DNA of 64,000 nt. Origin: Hydrogenophaga sp. IBVHS1. Its GTDB lineage: Bacteria > Pseudomonadota > Gammaproteobacteria > Burkholderiales > Burkholderiaceae_C. The notes beneath the pieces are model-generated. The model was not told where the DNA came from, made no database searches, and was given only the letters and a program-made list of their open reading frames with translations. The stretch covers positions 1,612,001 through 1,676,000 of the forward strand of contig NZ_NFUU01000001.1 of the NCBI RefSeq assembly GCF_002127265.1, read 5' to 3'. The position numbers and the translations under genes were made by a program. Shown one piece after another: positions 37,002 to 46,005 of the stretch. Within the stretch, counting starts at the first letter, position 1; each line of letters begins with the position of its first letter.

Positions 37002-38825
37002 ATGAGCCTGCGACCTACCCTCGATTTCCTGCTTAACGACTGGCTGCACGTCGAAAACCTGAACGAGCGCGACCGCTTCGCCGACCACAGCCGCGAGACT
37101 TTCGACGCCGTGCTCGACACCTGCGAGCGCATTGCGCGCGAGAAGTACGCGCCTTTCAACCGGCTGGTGGACACGCAGGAGCCGCATTTCGATGGCGAGC
37201 GCGTGGTTCTGCCGCAGGCTACCCACGATGCCCAGAAGGCCTATGCAGAGAGCGGCATGCTCAGCGCCGCGCAAGATTACGACGTGGGCGGCATGCAGTT
37301 GCCCTACACGGTAGAGGCCGCCGCCAACGCGTTCTTTGCCATGGCGTCGGTGAGCATTGGCAGTGGCATGCTCACCACCGGCAACGCCAACCTGCTGATG
37401 GTGCATGGCACCGAAGCGCAGAAAAGGGTGTTTGCACTCAACGAGTTTTCGGGCCGTTTCTCGGGAACCATGTGCCTCTCCGAACCGCAGGCGGGCTCGT
37501 CGCTCAGCGATGTGATGACGCGCGCTGTGCCCGATGGCGCCGATTTCGAGAGTGACCCGCTGGGCCCGCGCTACCGCCTCAAGGGCAACAAGATGTGGAT
37601 CTCGGCCGGCGAGCACGAACTGACCGAAAACATCATCCACCTCGTGCTGGCCAAGATTCCGGACGAACACGGCAAGCTGGTACCCGGCACGCGAGGCATC
37701 TCGCTGTTCATCGTGCCCAAGAAAATGGTGAACGCCGAAGGTCAATTGACCGGCGAGCGCAACGACGTGGCGCTGGCTGGCCTTAACCACAAGTGCGGCT
37801 GGCGCGGTACCACCAACACGCTGCTCAACTTTGGCGAAGGCAAGTACCCCGTCGGCGGTGAGGCCGGAGCCGTGGGCTACCTGGTGGGCCAGGCCGGCAA
37901 GGGCCTGCACTGCATGTTCCACATGATGAACGAGGCCCGCATCGGCGTGGGCCTGGCCGCCACCATGCTCGGCATGGCCGGCTACCACGCGAGCCTGGAC
38001 TACGCCAGGAACCGCCCGCAAGGCCGCCCGATGGGCCCCGCCGGCAAAGACCCGGCGCAACCGCCGGTGCGCATCATCGAACACGCCGACGTGAAGCGCA
38101 TGCTGCTGGCGCAGAAGTCGTATTGCGAAGGTGCGCTGGCGCTCGAACTGTATTGCGCGCGGCTGGTGGACGAGCAGCACACGGCCGACGCGGCAACGGC
38201 GGACGACGCTCGCCTGCTGCTGGAGGTTCTGACCCCCATTGCCAAGAGCTGGCCCAGCGAGTGGTGCCTGGAAGCCAACAGCCTGGCGATCCAGATTCAC
38301 GGCGGGTATGGCTACACGCGAGACTTCCCGGTGGAGCAATACTGGCGCGACAACCGCCTGAACATGATCCATGAAGGCACACACGGTATCCAGGCCATGG
38401 ATCTGCTGGGGCGCAAGGTGTTGATGGAAGGCGGCAAGGGGCTCACCCTGCTGGCTGGCCGCATCAACGGCACCATCGAGCGCGCGATTCAGGTCCCCGA
38501 ATTCGCGGCCCACGCCAACGCGCTGGGTCAGGCGCTGGCCCAGGTGGGCGCGGCCACCAAAGCCGCCTGGGCCACCGGCGAGCCCACCGATGCACTGGCC
38601 AATGCCGTGCCGTACCTGCAGGCCTTCGGCCACACGGTGCTGGCGTGGGTCTGGCTCGATGTGGCACTGGCCGCGAGCGCGGCGCCCGAAACGCACGCCC
38701 GCACCGGCCGGCTGGCGGCCATGCGGTTTTTCTTCCACTACGAGCTGCCCAAGATCGGCGCCTGGCTGCAGGTGGTGAGCCAGCGCGACCAGACTTGCGC
38801 CGCGCTGCCCGAAGACGCTTTCTGA
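37002..38825 (+). CDS. Acyl-CoA dehydrogenase, large DmdC-like type
   Basis: This 607-residue FAD enzyme introduces the alpha-beta double bond into acyl-CoA. It is about 200 residues longer than classical acyl-CoA dehydrogenases and belongs to the branch that includes DmdC and other C-terminally extended forms. FAD/substrate motifs are MCLSEPQAGSSLSDV and KMWISAGEH, and the Arg-rich segment is NEARIGVGLAATMLG. QIHGGYGYTRDFPVEQYWRDNRLNMIHEGTHGIQAMDLLGRK holds the likely catalytic Glu, as in DmdC. Substrates of this branch include short and thio-substituted acyl-CoAs, so the specificity here is open. AAGAGGC precedes the start. Confidence 0.93.
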   Translation: MSLRPTLDFLLNDWLHVENLNERDRFADHSRETFDAVLDTCERIAREKYAPFNRLVDTQEPHFDGERVVLPQATHDAQKAYAESGMLSAAQDYDVGGMQLPYTVEAAANAFFAMASVSIGSGMLTTGNANLLMVHGTEAQKRVFALNEFSGRFSGTMCLSEPQAGSSLSDVMTRAVPDGADFESDPLGPRYRLKGNKMWISAGEHELTENIIHLVLAKIPDEHGKLVPGTRGISLFIVPKKMVNAEGQLTGERNDVALAGLNHKCGWRGTTNTLLNFGEGKYPVGGEAGAVGYLVGQAGKGLHCMFHMMNEARIGVGLAATMLGMAGYHASLDYARNRPQGRPMGPAGKDPAQPPVRIIEHADVKRMLLAQKSYCEGALALELYCARLVDEQHTADAATADDARLLLEVLTPIAKSWPSEWCLEANSLAIQIHGGYGYTRDFPVEQYWRDNRLNMIHEGTHGIQAMDLLGRKVLMEGGKGLTLLAGRINGTIERAIQVPEFAAHANALGQALAQVGAATKAAWATGEPTDALANAVPYLQAFGHTVLAWVWLDVALAASAAPETHARTGRLAAMRFFFHYELPKIGAWLQVVSQRDQTCAALPEDAF

Positions 38826-38842
38826 CCAGCGGTCGTGTCGGA

Positions 38843-38848
38843 TGTCGA
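38843..38848 (+). promoter_or_regulatory. TGTCGA element, possible ECF42-type -35 site
   Basis: TGTCGA lies about 97 nt before the YCII start. ECF42-group sigma factors are reported to recognise a TGTCGA -35 motif upstream of their own operons. A matching -10 (CGTC-like) is not clean at 16-17 bp, where CATCC/GCATC stands instead. A perfect 7-bp hairpin (GTGCCGC 38908-38914, GCGGCAC 38923-38929) follows in the leader. Confidence 0.35.
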
Positions 38849-38944
38849 TCCGGGCGGAGTCGGCGCATCCATGGAGCAGGTGGCGCAGGGTTGCGCTGCC
38901 ACCCACCGTGCCGCACCATTGCGCGGCACCCTATGGAGCTTCAA

Positions 38945-39301
38945 ATGGAATACATGATCGTTTTCAAGGAACCCCAGTCCGATTTCGACCGCCGCCACGA
39001 CGACGCCTACTGGGGCGCCTGGGGCGCCTACATCGCCGCGCTGCAGCAGTCCGGCATCAGCAAGGGGGGCAACGGTCTTCAGCCTCCGCACACCGCCACC
39101 CAGGTGCGCGTGCGCGACGGCCAGCGTCAGGTGCAGGACGGACCCTACCCGGACACGAAAGAACACCTCGGTGGCTATTTCGTGATCGACGTGCCCTCGC
39201 TCGACCAGGCGCTGGAATGGGCAGCACGGGCACCTTGCGCCAGCACCGGGAGCGTGGAGGTGCGGCCGGTGCTGCCGCCCATGGAGGCGCCGCACGCATG
39301 A
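38945..39301 (+). CDS. YCII (DGPF-type) domain protein
   Basis: This small 118-residue cytosolic protein belongs to the YCII/DGPF family: MEYMIVFKEPQSDFDRR, then VQDGPYPDTKEHLGGYFVIDVPSLDQALEWAARAP, which carries the DGP motif. Such proteins are commonly encoded beside ECF42 sigma factors; their biochemical role is not known. ATG 38945 was preferred to 38933 because GGAG at 38935-38938 sits at a good distance from it. The stop overlaps the sigma factor start as ATGA, so the two are translationally coupled. Confidence 0.9.
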   Translation: MEYMIVFKEPQSDFDRRHDDAYWGAWGAYIAALQQSGISKGGNGLQPPHTATQVRVRDGQRQVQDGPYPDTKEHLGGYFVIDVPSLDQALEWAARAPCASTGSVEVRPVLPPMEAPHA

Positions 39302-40596
39302 TGCCGGCCACGGCCGAGGTGGCTGCCCGCACTGCGCGAGAAGCTTACGGCCGCCTCGTGGCCTATCTCGCCTGGCGCTGGAACGACCTGGCCGCTGCCG
39401 AAGACGCGCTCGGCGACGCCCTGCTGAAAGCGCTGGAGCGCTGGCCTCACGATGGCGTTCCAAGGCAGCCCGAAGCGTGGTTGCTCACCGTGGCGCGGCG
39501 GGAATTGTTGCAATCGGCACGGCACCAGGGTGTGGTGCAGCGGCTCGCCGAAGACCCGGCGGTGCGCGCGCTCCTGCCCCGCGAAGACGACGCGGCGCCC
39601 GAGCCGTTTCTGGTGGCGAACCCGATTCCCGACAACCGCCTGCGCCTCATGCTGGTCTGCGCCCACCCGGCGATCGACCGCGCAGTGCGCACGCCCCTCA
39701 TGCTGCAGACGGTGCTCGGGCTGGATGCCCAGCGCATTGCCGCGGCATTTCTGGTGTCGCCCACGGCCATGGCGCAACGGCTGGTGCGCGCCAAGCAGAA
39801 GATTGCGCGGGCCGGCATCCGCTTCGAAGAACCTGATCCGGCCGACTTGCCCGAGCGAACTCACGCGCTGCTGGAGGCGGTGTATGCCGCTTACGGTCTG
39901 GCCTGGGAGCGACTTGGTGCAGCGGGCGGTGAAGCGGCCTTTAGCGCCGAACTCGCGACCGAAGCGCTCTACCTTGCCGAGCTGTGCGTGGCGCTGCTGC
40001 CAGCAGACGCGGAGGCGCTTGGGTTGTGGGCGTTGATGTTGTTCTGCGAGTCGCGCCGCGATGCGCGGTTTGTGACCACGCCCGAGGGCAGCGAGTGTTT
40101 TGTGCCCTTGCATGAACAGGACACCGCGCGCTGGGACCATGCGCAGATCGCCCGCGCCAACGGGCTGCTGCGCGAGGCGGCGAAACTCGGACAGATCGGG
40201 CCGTACCAGCTGGAGGCGGCGATCCAGTCGGCACACGCTCAACGCGCCATCACCGGGCGGGTGCCTTGGGGTGGCATTGCCCAGCTTTACGAAGGCCTGC
40301 TGCAGATCGCACCCACCCTGGGCGCACGCATCGGTCATGCGGTGGCTCTGGGCACGGCACAAGGTGCCGTGGCGGGGCTGGAGGTGCTGGATGCGCTGCC
40401 CGAGACCGAGGTGCGCAACCACGCGCCCTGGTGGGTGGCGCGCGCCCATCTGCTGGAGCAGGCTCGCCGCTGGCCCGAAGCGTCGGCCGCGTTGAGGCAG
40501 GGGATGGGTCTGACCGAAGACGCCCGTTTGAGAGCGCACCTCTGGCGCAAGCTGCAGGCCCTGCAGGCCGCGCCGGTGACAGACACCCCCGCCTGA
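39298..40596 (+). CDS. ECF42-type RNA polymerase sigma factor with C-terminal extension
   Basis: This 432-residue sigma factor has a region 2 (about 5-75: YGRLVAYLAWRWNDLAAAEDALGDALLKALERWP) and region 4 (about 120-175: VLGLDAQRIAAAFLVSPTAMAQRLVRAKQKIARAGI). A long helical extension (about 180-430, DUF6596-like) includes LLEAVYAAYGLAWE, ATEALYLAELCVALLPADAEALGLWALMLF and the conserved GPYQLEAAIQSAHA. The extension replaces an anti-sigma factor in this group, as no anti-sigma gene is adjacent. Pairing with a YCII gene is the diagnostic neighbourhood. It sits inside the beta-oxidation island but may regulate only itself. Confidence 0.92.
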   Translation: MMPATAEVAARTAREAYGRLVAYLAWRWNDLAAAEDALGDALLKALERWPHDGVPRQPEAWLLTVARRELLQSARHQGVVQRLAEDPAVRALLPREDDAAPEPFLVANPIPDNRLRLMLVCAHPAIDRAVRTPLMLQTVLGLDAQRIAAAFLVSPTAMAQRLVRAKQKIARAGIRFEEPDPADLPERTHALLEAVYAAYGLAWERLGAAGGEAAFSAELATEALYLAELCVALLPADAEALGLWALMLFCESRRDARFVTTPEGSECFVPLHEQDTARWDHAQIARANGLLREAAKLGQIGPYQLEAAIQSAHAQRAITGRVPWGGIAQLYEGLLQIAPTLGARIGHAVALGTAQGAVAGLEVLDALPETEVRNHAPWWVARAHLLEQARRWPEASAALRQGMGLTEDARLRAHLWRKLQALQAAPVTDTPA

Positions 40597-40647
40597 TTCG
40601 CCCACAATGCCCCGAGCGATTCTTTCCCACACCAAGAGGACGACAAC

Positions 40648-41439
40648 ATGACCCGCACCATTACCCAACTCTTCGATCTCAAGGGCAAGACCGCCTTGAT
40701 CACCGGCGGCTCGCGCGGGCTGGGCCTGCAGATGGCACATGCGCTGGGCGAGGCCGGCGCGCGCGTGCTGGTGAGCTCGCGCAAGGCCGAAGACCTTGAG
40801 AGCGCCACCGCCGAGCTGCAGGCCGCCGGCATCGATGCGCGCTGGTTCGCCGCCGACTGCTCGAAGGAAGAAGACATCCACAAGCTGGCCGATGAAAGCC
40901 TGCAGCGCCTGGGCGACATCGACATCCTGGTGAACAACGCGGGCGCGGCCTGGGGCGCGCCGGCCGAAGACCACCCGGTGGAAGCCTGGGACAAGGTCAT
41001 GAACCTCAACGTGCGCAGCTACTTCGTGCTGAGCCAGGTGGTGGCGCGGCGCAGCATGATTGCGCGCAAACACGGCCGCATCATCAACACGGCCTCCATT
41101 GCCGGCCTGGGTGGCAATCCTTCGGGCATGAACACCATCGCTTACAACACCTCCAAGGGCGCCGTGATCAACTTCACCCGGGCCCTGGCCGCCGAGTGGG
41201 GCAAGTACGGCATCACCGTCAACGCCATCTGCCCGGGGTTCTTCCCGAGCAAGATGACCGCCGGCACCCTCAAGGCCATGGGCGAAGAAAAACTCGCTGC
41301 TCACGCACCGCTGCGCCGACTCGGCGACGACGAAGACTTGAAAGGCCTCACCGTGCTCTACGCATCCGACGCCGGCAAACACATCACTGGCCAGTGGCTG
41401 GCGGTGGATGGTGGCGTGAGCGTCATCACGGGTGGTTGA
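40648..41439 (+). CDS. Short-chain dehydrogenase/reductase (SDR)
   Basis: This 263-residue NAD(P)-dependent oxidoreductase has a classical SDR layout. The nucleotide-binding motif is TGGSRGLGLQ, the stabilising motif is NNAG, the catalytic Ser lies in INTASIAGLGG, and the Tyr/Lys pair is in AYNTSKGAV. The pattern is like gluconate-5-dehydrogenase/3-oxoacyl reductase relatives, which cannot be separated by eye. In this island it could oxidise a hydroxyl group on a side-chain or ring substrate. AAGAGGACGAC lies before the ATG. The thioesterase gene follows 7 nt later. Confidence 0.92.
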   Translation: MTRTITQLFDLKGKTALITGGSRGLGLQMAHALGEAGARVLVSSRKAEDLESATAELQAAGIDARWFAADCSKEEDIHKLADESLQRLGDIDILVNNAGAAWGAPAEDHPVEAWDKVMNLNVRSYFVLSQVVARRSMIARKHGRIINTASIAGLGGNPSGMNTIAYNTSKGAVINFTRALAAEWGKYGITVNAICPGFFPSKMTAGTLKAMGEEKLAAHAPLRRLGDDEDLKGLTVLYASDAGKHITGQWLAVDGGVSVITGG

Positions 41440-41446
41440 ACACCGC

Positions 41447-41875
41447 ATGGAATTTTCTGTCCGCATTCCCTTTGTCGATCACCTCGGCTTCCAGCTGCAC
41501 AAGTTCGAAGGCGGCGAGGCCGAGCTGAGCTTCGACCCCGCACCAGAGCACCTGAATTCGTTTGACGTGGTGCACGGCGGCGCCAGCATGACCCTGCTCG
41601 ATGTGGTCATGGCGCACGCCGCCCGGTCGGTTCAGCCCGATTTGGGCTGCGTCACCATCGAGATGAAAACCAGCTTCATGCGCGCCGCCAAGGGCCCGTT
41701 GCACGCCACCGGCCGCATCCTGCACCGCACCGCCACGATGGTCTTCACCGAGGGCAGCATTTTCGACACCGCCGGAAAACACTGTGCCCACGCCACCGGC
41801 ACCTTCAAGCTGGTACCGCGCCTGCCCACGGGGCCGGGCAGCACCCAGCCTCTCAACCGCATATCCACCGACTAG
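41447..41875 (+). CDS. PaaI-family hotdog thioesterase (second copy)
   Basis: This second hotdog-fold thioesterase of the island has 142 residues. The signature is FDVVHGGASMTLLDVVMAHAA, with HGG and the following Asp, and VTIEMKTSFMRAAKGPLHATGRIL is the matching outer strand. It differs strongly from the copy at 36548, so it is not a recent duplicate. Start: ATG 41447 begins the conserved part; a GTG at 41432 overlapping the SDR stop would add five residues and cannot be excluded. The reductase gene follows 10 nt later. Confidence 0.88.
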   Translation: MEFSVRIPFVDHLGFQLHKFEGGEAELSFDPAPEHLNSFDVVHGGASMTLLDVVMAHAARSVQPDLGCVTIEMKTSFMRAAKGPLHATGRILHRTATMVFTEGSIFDTAGKHCAHATGTFKLVPRLPTGPGSTQPLNRISTD

Positions 41876-41885
41876 GAGACACCCC

Positions 41886-42902
41886 ATGCCCGCCAACCAG
41901 CAAATTCTGCTCGACAACCGTCCCCAGGCCGAGGCCACCGCCGCCAACTTCAAGCTCGTCACCACGCAAACGCCTGCGCTCAGCGACGGCCAGGTGCTGG
42001 TGCGCCACCATTACTTGAGCCTGGACCCCTACATGCGGGGCCGCATGAACGACAGCAAGAGCTACGCCGCCTCGCAGCCACTGGGAGAAGTCATGATCGG
42101 CGGCACCGTGGGCGAGGTGGCCGAATCGAAGCACCCCAAGTTCCAGCCCGGCGACAAGGTGGTCGGCATGGGCGGGTGGCAGGAATACAGCGTGGTGGAT
42201 GCGAACCAGCCGGGCGCGCTGCGCAAGGTGGACACCACGCACGTGCCGCTCTCGCACTACCTGGGCGCGGTCGGCATGCCGGGCGTGACCGCCTGGTACG
42301 GCTTGGTGAAGATCATCAACCCCAAACCGGGTGACACGGTGGTGGTGAGTGCTGCCACGGGGGCCGTGGGCAGCGCCTTTGGTGCGCTGGCGAAGGCGCG
42401 CGGTTGCCGCGCTGTGGGCATTGCCGGCGGCCCAGACAAATGCAAGTACGCGGTCGAAGAACTCGGCTTTGACGCCTGCATCGACTACAAGGTGCACAAG
42501 GACGCCTACTCGCTGGCCAAGGCGCTCAAGGACGTGTGTCCCAAGGGCATTGACGGCTACTTTGAAAACGTCGGCGGCATGGTGCTCGACGCCGTGCTGC
42601 TGCGCATGAACGCGTTCGGCCGCATCGCAGTCTGCGGAATGATCGCCGGCTACGACGGCCAGCCCATGCCACTCGCCAACCCGGCACTGATCCTGGTGAA
42701 CCGCCTCAAGGTTGAAGGCTTCATCGTCAGCGAGCACATGGAGGTTTGGCCCGAGGCGCTTACCGAGCTGGGTACCCTGGTAGGCACCGGCAAGCTTCGT
42801 CCGCGTGAGACGGTGGCGCAAGGCCTGGCATCAGCGCCCGAGGCTTTCCTGGGTTTGCTCAAAGGCAAGAACTTCGGCAAGCAACTGGTCAAACTGATTT
42901 AA
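41886..42902 (+). CDS. NADP-dependent MDR reductase (prostaglandin-reductase/CurA-like)
   Basis: This 338-residue zinc-independent medium-chain reductase probably reduces carbon-carbon double bonds of enones or 2-alkenals. The N-terminal sequence HHYLSLDPYMRGRM is characteristic of the leukotriene B4 dehydrogenase/CurA group. MPGVTAWYGLVKI, the nucleotide-binding VVVSAATGAVGSAFGALAKARGCRAVGIAGG and IDGYFENVGGMVLDAVLLRM are further family blocks. AGGAGACACCCC precedes ATG 41886. In the island it could saturate an unsaturated intermediate that beta-oxidation cannot handle. Confidence 0.93.
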   Translation: MPANQQILLDNRPQAEATAANFKLVTTQTPALSDGQVLVRHHYLSLDPYMRGRMNDSKSYAASQPLGEVMIGGTVGEVAESKHPKFQPGDKVVGMGGWQEYSVVDANQPGALRKVDTTHVPLSHYLGAVGMPGVTAWYGLVKIINPKPGDTVVVSAATGAVGSAFGALAKARGCRAVGIAGGPDKCKYAVEELGFDACIDYKVHKDAYSLAKALKDVCPKGIDGYFENVGGMVLDAVLLRMNAFGRIAVCGMIAGYDGQPMPLANPALILVNRLKVEGFIVSEHMEVWPEALTELGTLVGTGKLRPRETVAQGLASAPEAFLGLLKGKNFGKQLVKLI

Positions 42903-42913
42903 AGGGGCGCCAC

Positions 42914-44557
42914 GTGGCCGCCACCACGCACGAGGTCTTCAACCAGCCCGCGCCGCTGGTGGATGTGAATCTTTTCGCCGTCAACCGGCCGATGCAGGCG
43001 GCGCTGAAGTTCAACGCGCCTGCGCTGGACACCGAGCCGTTGCAGGCGCTGGGCCAGGTGGTGGGCAGCGGCGACATGCAGACCCATGCGCGGCTGGCCA
43101 ACGTGCACACGCCGCAACTGAAGACGCACAGCCGTTTCGGGCATCGCATTGACTCGGTGGAGTTCCACCCGAGTTACCACGCGCTGATGACCGAGGCCGT
43201 GGGTGCTGGTTTGCATGGCGCGCCTTGGGGCGAGGGCGGCGAAAATGCCCATCAGCTTCGCGCTGCCGGCTTCATGCTTTTCACCGAGCTGGAGCCTTCC
43301 GTCCTCTGCCCCATCTCCATGAGCTACGCCGTGGCACCCGCGCTCAAGGACAACCCGGCCATCTACAAGGACTGGTCGCCCGGCCTCACCAGCCGGGTCT
43401 ACGATCCGGCGCTCAAGCTCTGGCGCGACAAACCCGGCCTGACCATGGGCATGGGCATGACGGAAAAGCAGGGCGGTTCGGACGTGCGCGCCAACACCAC
43501 GCGCGCCGAACCTGCGGGCAGCGACGAGTGGGGCCAGCGATTCACGGTGACCGGCCACAAGTGGTTTTTTTCGGCTCCCATGTGCGATGCGTTCCTGATC
43601 CTGGCGCAAACGACGAGCGGGCTCTCGTGCCTTTTCCTGCCGCGCGTGCTGCCCGATGGCTCGATGAACCAGCTGTTCATCCAGCGCCTCAAGGACAAGC
43701 TGGGCAACAAGGCCAACGCCAGTTCCGAGGTGGAGTTCGTCGGCGCCAGCGCCTGGCTGGTGGGCGAAGAAGGGCGCGGCGTGCCACAGATCCTGGCCAT
43801 GGGCACCATGACACGGCTCGACTGTGCGCTCGGTACCAGTGGCCTGATGCGCCAGGCCTTGTCCATTGCACTCAACCACACCACCCAGCGCAAAGCCTTT
43901 GGCAAATTGCTGATCGACCAGCCGTTGATGAAGAACGTGCTGGCCGATCTTTCGCTGGAATCTGAAGCCGCCACCGCGCTGGCGCTGCGGCTGGCGCGCA
44001 GTTTCGACCGACTCGGTGACCCGCACGAGCAGGTGATGAACCGCCTGCTCACGCCGGTGGCCAAGTTCTGGATCTGCAAGCGCGGCAGCCACTTTGCGCA
44101 GGAAGCCATGGAATGCCTGGGCGGCAACGGCTATGTGGAAGAGGGCGGGGAAGGCACCATGGCACGCATCTACCGCGAGATGCCACTCAACTCCATCTGG
44201 GAAGGCGCGGGCAACATCATGGCGCTTGACCTGCTGCGAGCCCTGCGCAAGGCCGACGCGGCCGAGGCGCTGGCCAGCGAACTCGCGCCCGCGCGCGGCA
44301 TGCACCGGGCGCTGGACCATCTGGCCGACCGACTGCCCATCCGCGTGGCGGAGATGGCCACCGAAATGGAGGCCCGCCGCCTGGCGCAGGACGTGGCGCT
44401 GGCGGTACAGGCCGCTTTGCTGGCGCAGACCGCGCCACCCGAGGTGTTCGGCGCGTTCTGTGATTCAAGGCTCGACGGTCAGTGGGGCCACAGCTTTGGC
44501 TCGCTGGGCGCTGGCACCGGCTTCGACGCCATCATCGCGCGGGCCATGCCGCGCTGA
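42914..44557 (+). CDS. AidB-like acyl-CoA dehydrogenase
   Basis: This 547-residue flavoprotein matches the AidB branch of acyl-CoA dehydrogenases: FNQPAPLVDVNLFAVNRPMQAAL at the N-terminus, MGMTEKQGGSDVRANTT, GHKWFFSAPMCDAFLILAQT, AMECLGGNGYVEEGG and NSIWEGAGNIMALDLLRAL. E. coli AidB is tied to the alkylation response and binds DNA, but many AidB-like enzymes outside enterics look metabolic. The position among beta-oxidation genes points to catabolism, while an ogt-like gene 2.4 kb downstream leaves the damage-response reading open. The start is GTG at 42914, with AAAGGGGCGC just upstream. Confidence 0.9.
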   Translation: MAATTHEVFNQPAPLVDVNLFAVNRPMQAALKFNAPALDTEPLQALGQVVGSGDMQTHARLANVHTPQLKTHSRFGHRIDSVEFHPSYHALMTEAVGAGLHGAPWGEGGENAHQLRAAGFMLFTELEPSVLCPISMSYAVAPALKDNPAIYKDWSPGLTSRVYDPALKLWRDKPGLTMGMGMTEKQGGSDVRANTTRAEPAGSDEWGQRFTVTGHKWFFSAPMCDAFLILAQTTSGLSCLFLPRVLPDGSMNQLFIQRLKDKLGNKANASSEVEFVGASAWLVGEEGRGVPQILAMGTMTRLDCALGTSGLMRQALSIALNHTTQRKAFGKLLIDQPLMKNVLADLSLESEAATALALRLARSFDRLGDPHEQVMNRLLTPVAKFWICKRGSHFAQEAMECLGGNGYVEEGGEGTMARIYREMPLNSIWEGAGNIMALDLLRALRKADAAEALASELAPARGMHRALDHLADRLPIRVAEMATEMEARRLAQDVALAVQAALLAQTAPPEVFGAFCDSRLDGQWGHSFGSLGAGTGFDAIIARAMPR

Positions 44558-44577
44558 ACCCATCTCCGAAAGAAGCC

Positions 44578-45513
44578 ATGTCCGACCTCATCCTCCACCA
44601 CTACGCCTCCTCCCCGTTTTCCGAGAAGGTCCGCCTCATGCTGGGCCACAAGGGACTGGCCTGGAAGGGTGTGAACATACCGCGCATCCTGCCCAAGCCG
44701 GATGTGATCGCGCTCACCGGTGGCTACCGCCGCACGCCGTTCCTGCAGGTAGGTGCCGACATCTATTGCGACACCGCGCTGATTGCCGATGTGCTGGAAC
44801 ACCGCCAGTCCGAGCCAACCCTGTACCCCGAGCACCAGAAGGGTGTGGCGCGCGTGCTGGCGCAGTGGGCCGACAGCACGCTGTTCTGGGCCGCCATGGC
44901 CTACAACCTCAGCCCCAAGGGCGCGGCCGCGCTGTTCGCGGGTCAGCCGCCCGAAGCGGCCCAGGCCTTCGCCGCCGACCGTGGCGCCATGCGCGGCGGT
45001 ATGACGAGCCTGCGCCCAGGCGACGCCACGGCCGCCTACCGCAGCTACCTGCGCCGCCTCTCGACCATGGTGGAAACACAGCCCTTCCTGCTGGGTGATG
45101 CACCTTGCGTGGCCGACTTTGCGGCCTACCACCCGCTCTGGTTCAGCCGCGTGGTCAACCCCACCATGGCCGGCATTCTGGACGCCACGCCGCACGTGAT
45201 CGACTGGCTGGACCGCATGGCGCAAATCGGCCATGGGCAGATGAGCAAGCTCAGTGCCACGGAGGCCATTGCCATCGCGGCGGCGGCGGAGCCCGAGCCT
45301 TTGCAGGACGATGTGTTCCAGGACGAGCACGGCATCGAGCTGGGCAGCCGCGTCACGGTGAACGCCGAAACCTTTGGCCAGGAACCCACCGAGGGCATCC
45401 TGCGCGCGGCCACGCGCACCCGCTACACGCTGGAGCGCACCGACGAACGCGCAGGCCGTCTCCATGTGCATTTTCCGCGCATCGGTTTCGTGCTGAGGGA
45501 AGTGCGCGCTTGA
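44578..45513 (+). CDS. Glutathione S-transferase family protein
   Basis: This 311-residue protein has a thioredoxin-fold GST N-terminal domain (about 1-80: LILHHYASSPFSEKVRLMLGHKGLAWKGV, then GYRRTPFLQVGADIYCDTALIADVLE) and a helical C-terminal domain. After about 205 an extra segment follows (AIAAAAEPEPLQDDVFQDEHGIELGSRVTVNAE) that looks like a small beta-domain rather than GST. The glutathione-contact residues near SSPFS are plausible but the activity is unproven. The stop overlaps the TTG start of the next gene as TTGA. Confidence 0.88.
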   Translation: MSDLILHHYASSPFSEKVRLMLGHKGLAWKGVNIPRILPKPDVIALTGGYRRTPFLQVGADIYCDTALIADVLEHRQSEPTLYPEHQKGVARVLAQWADSTLFWAAMAYNLSPKGAAALFAGQPPEAAQAFAADRGAMRGGMTSLRPGDATAAYRSYLRRLSTMVETQPFLLGDAPCVADFAAYHPLWFSRVVNPTMAGILDATPHVIDWLDRMAQIGHGQMSKLSATEAIAIAAAAEPEPLQDDVFQDEHGIELGSRVTVNAETFGQEPTEGILRAATRTRYTLERTDERAGRLHVHFPRIGFVLREVRA

Positions 45514-45974
45514 GATCGATCGACACCATCAGCTGGCGTTGCCTGCCTTTCGATGCCCTCCATGCCCGCACGCTCTACTGCCTGCTGCAACTGCGAACCG
45601 AGGTGTTCGTGATGGAGCAGAACTGCGCTTTTCAGGACATGGACGGAGCCGACCCGGCCTGCCTTCACCTGCTGGGTGAGGCCGCTGACGGGTCGCTGCT
45701 GGCCTATGCGCGCCTGGTACCCGCTGGACTCAAGTTCGCCGAAGTCAGCATTGGCCGTGTGATCAGCGCGCAGGCGGCGCGCGGCACGGGTCTGGGCCAC
45801 GTGCTGATGCGTGAAGCAGTTCGGGCCACGCATGGCCTGTGGGGCGTGCAGCCCATCCGCATCGGCGCACAGGCTCGGCTGCAGGCCTTCTACCGCCAGC
45901 ACGGCTTCGAGCCTGCGAGCGACATCTACCTTGAAGACGGCATCGACCACATAGAAATGCGTCGAGCCGCATGA
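45510..45974 (+). CDS. ElaA-like GNAT acetyltransferase
   Basis: This 154-residue GNAT-fold protein closely follows ElaA: YCLLQLRTEVFVMEQNCAFQDMDGADPACLHLLGE, IGRVISAQAARGTGLGHVLMREAV (acetyl-CoA-binding loop QAARGTGLG) and IGAQARLQAFYRQHGFE. The substrate is unknown. The frame has no ATG before the conserved region. TTG at 45510 gives LRSIDTISWRCLPFDALHAR, the expected family start, and overlaps the GST stop as TTGA. It is likely translated by coupling to the GST gene. Confidence 0.86.
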   Translation: MRSIDTISWRCLPFDALHARTLYCLLQLRTEVFVMEQNCAFQDMDGADPACLHLLGEAADGSLLAYARLVPAGLKFAEVSIGRVISAQAARGTGLGHVLMREAVRATHGLWGVQPIRIGAQARLQAFYRQHGFEPASDIYLEDGIDHIEMRRAA

Positions 45975-46005
45975 CTTCGCTTTCAAAACACAACAGGAGA
46001 CACGG

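Noticed and set aside
39175-41466. Antisense open frame of 763 codons across the sigma factor and SDR genes
   Set aside because: It overlaps three recognised genes on the other strand and has the composition of a shadow frame.
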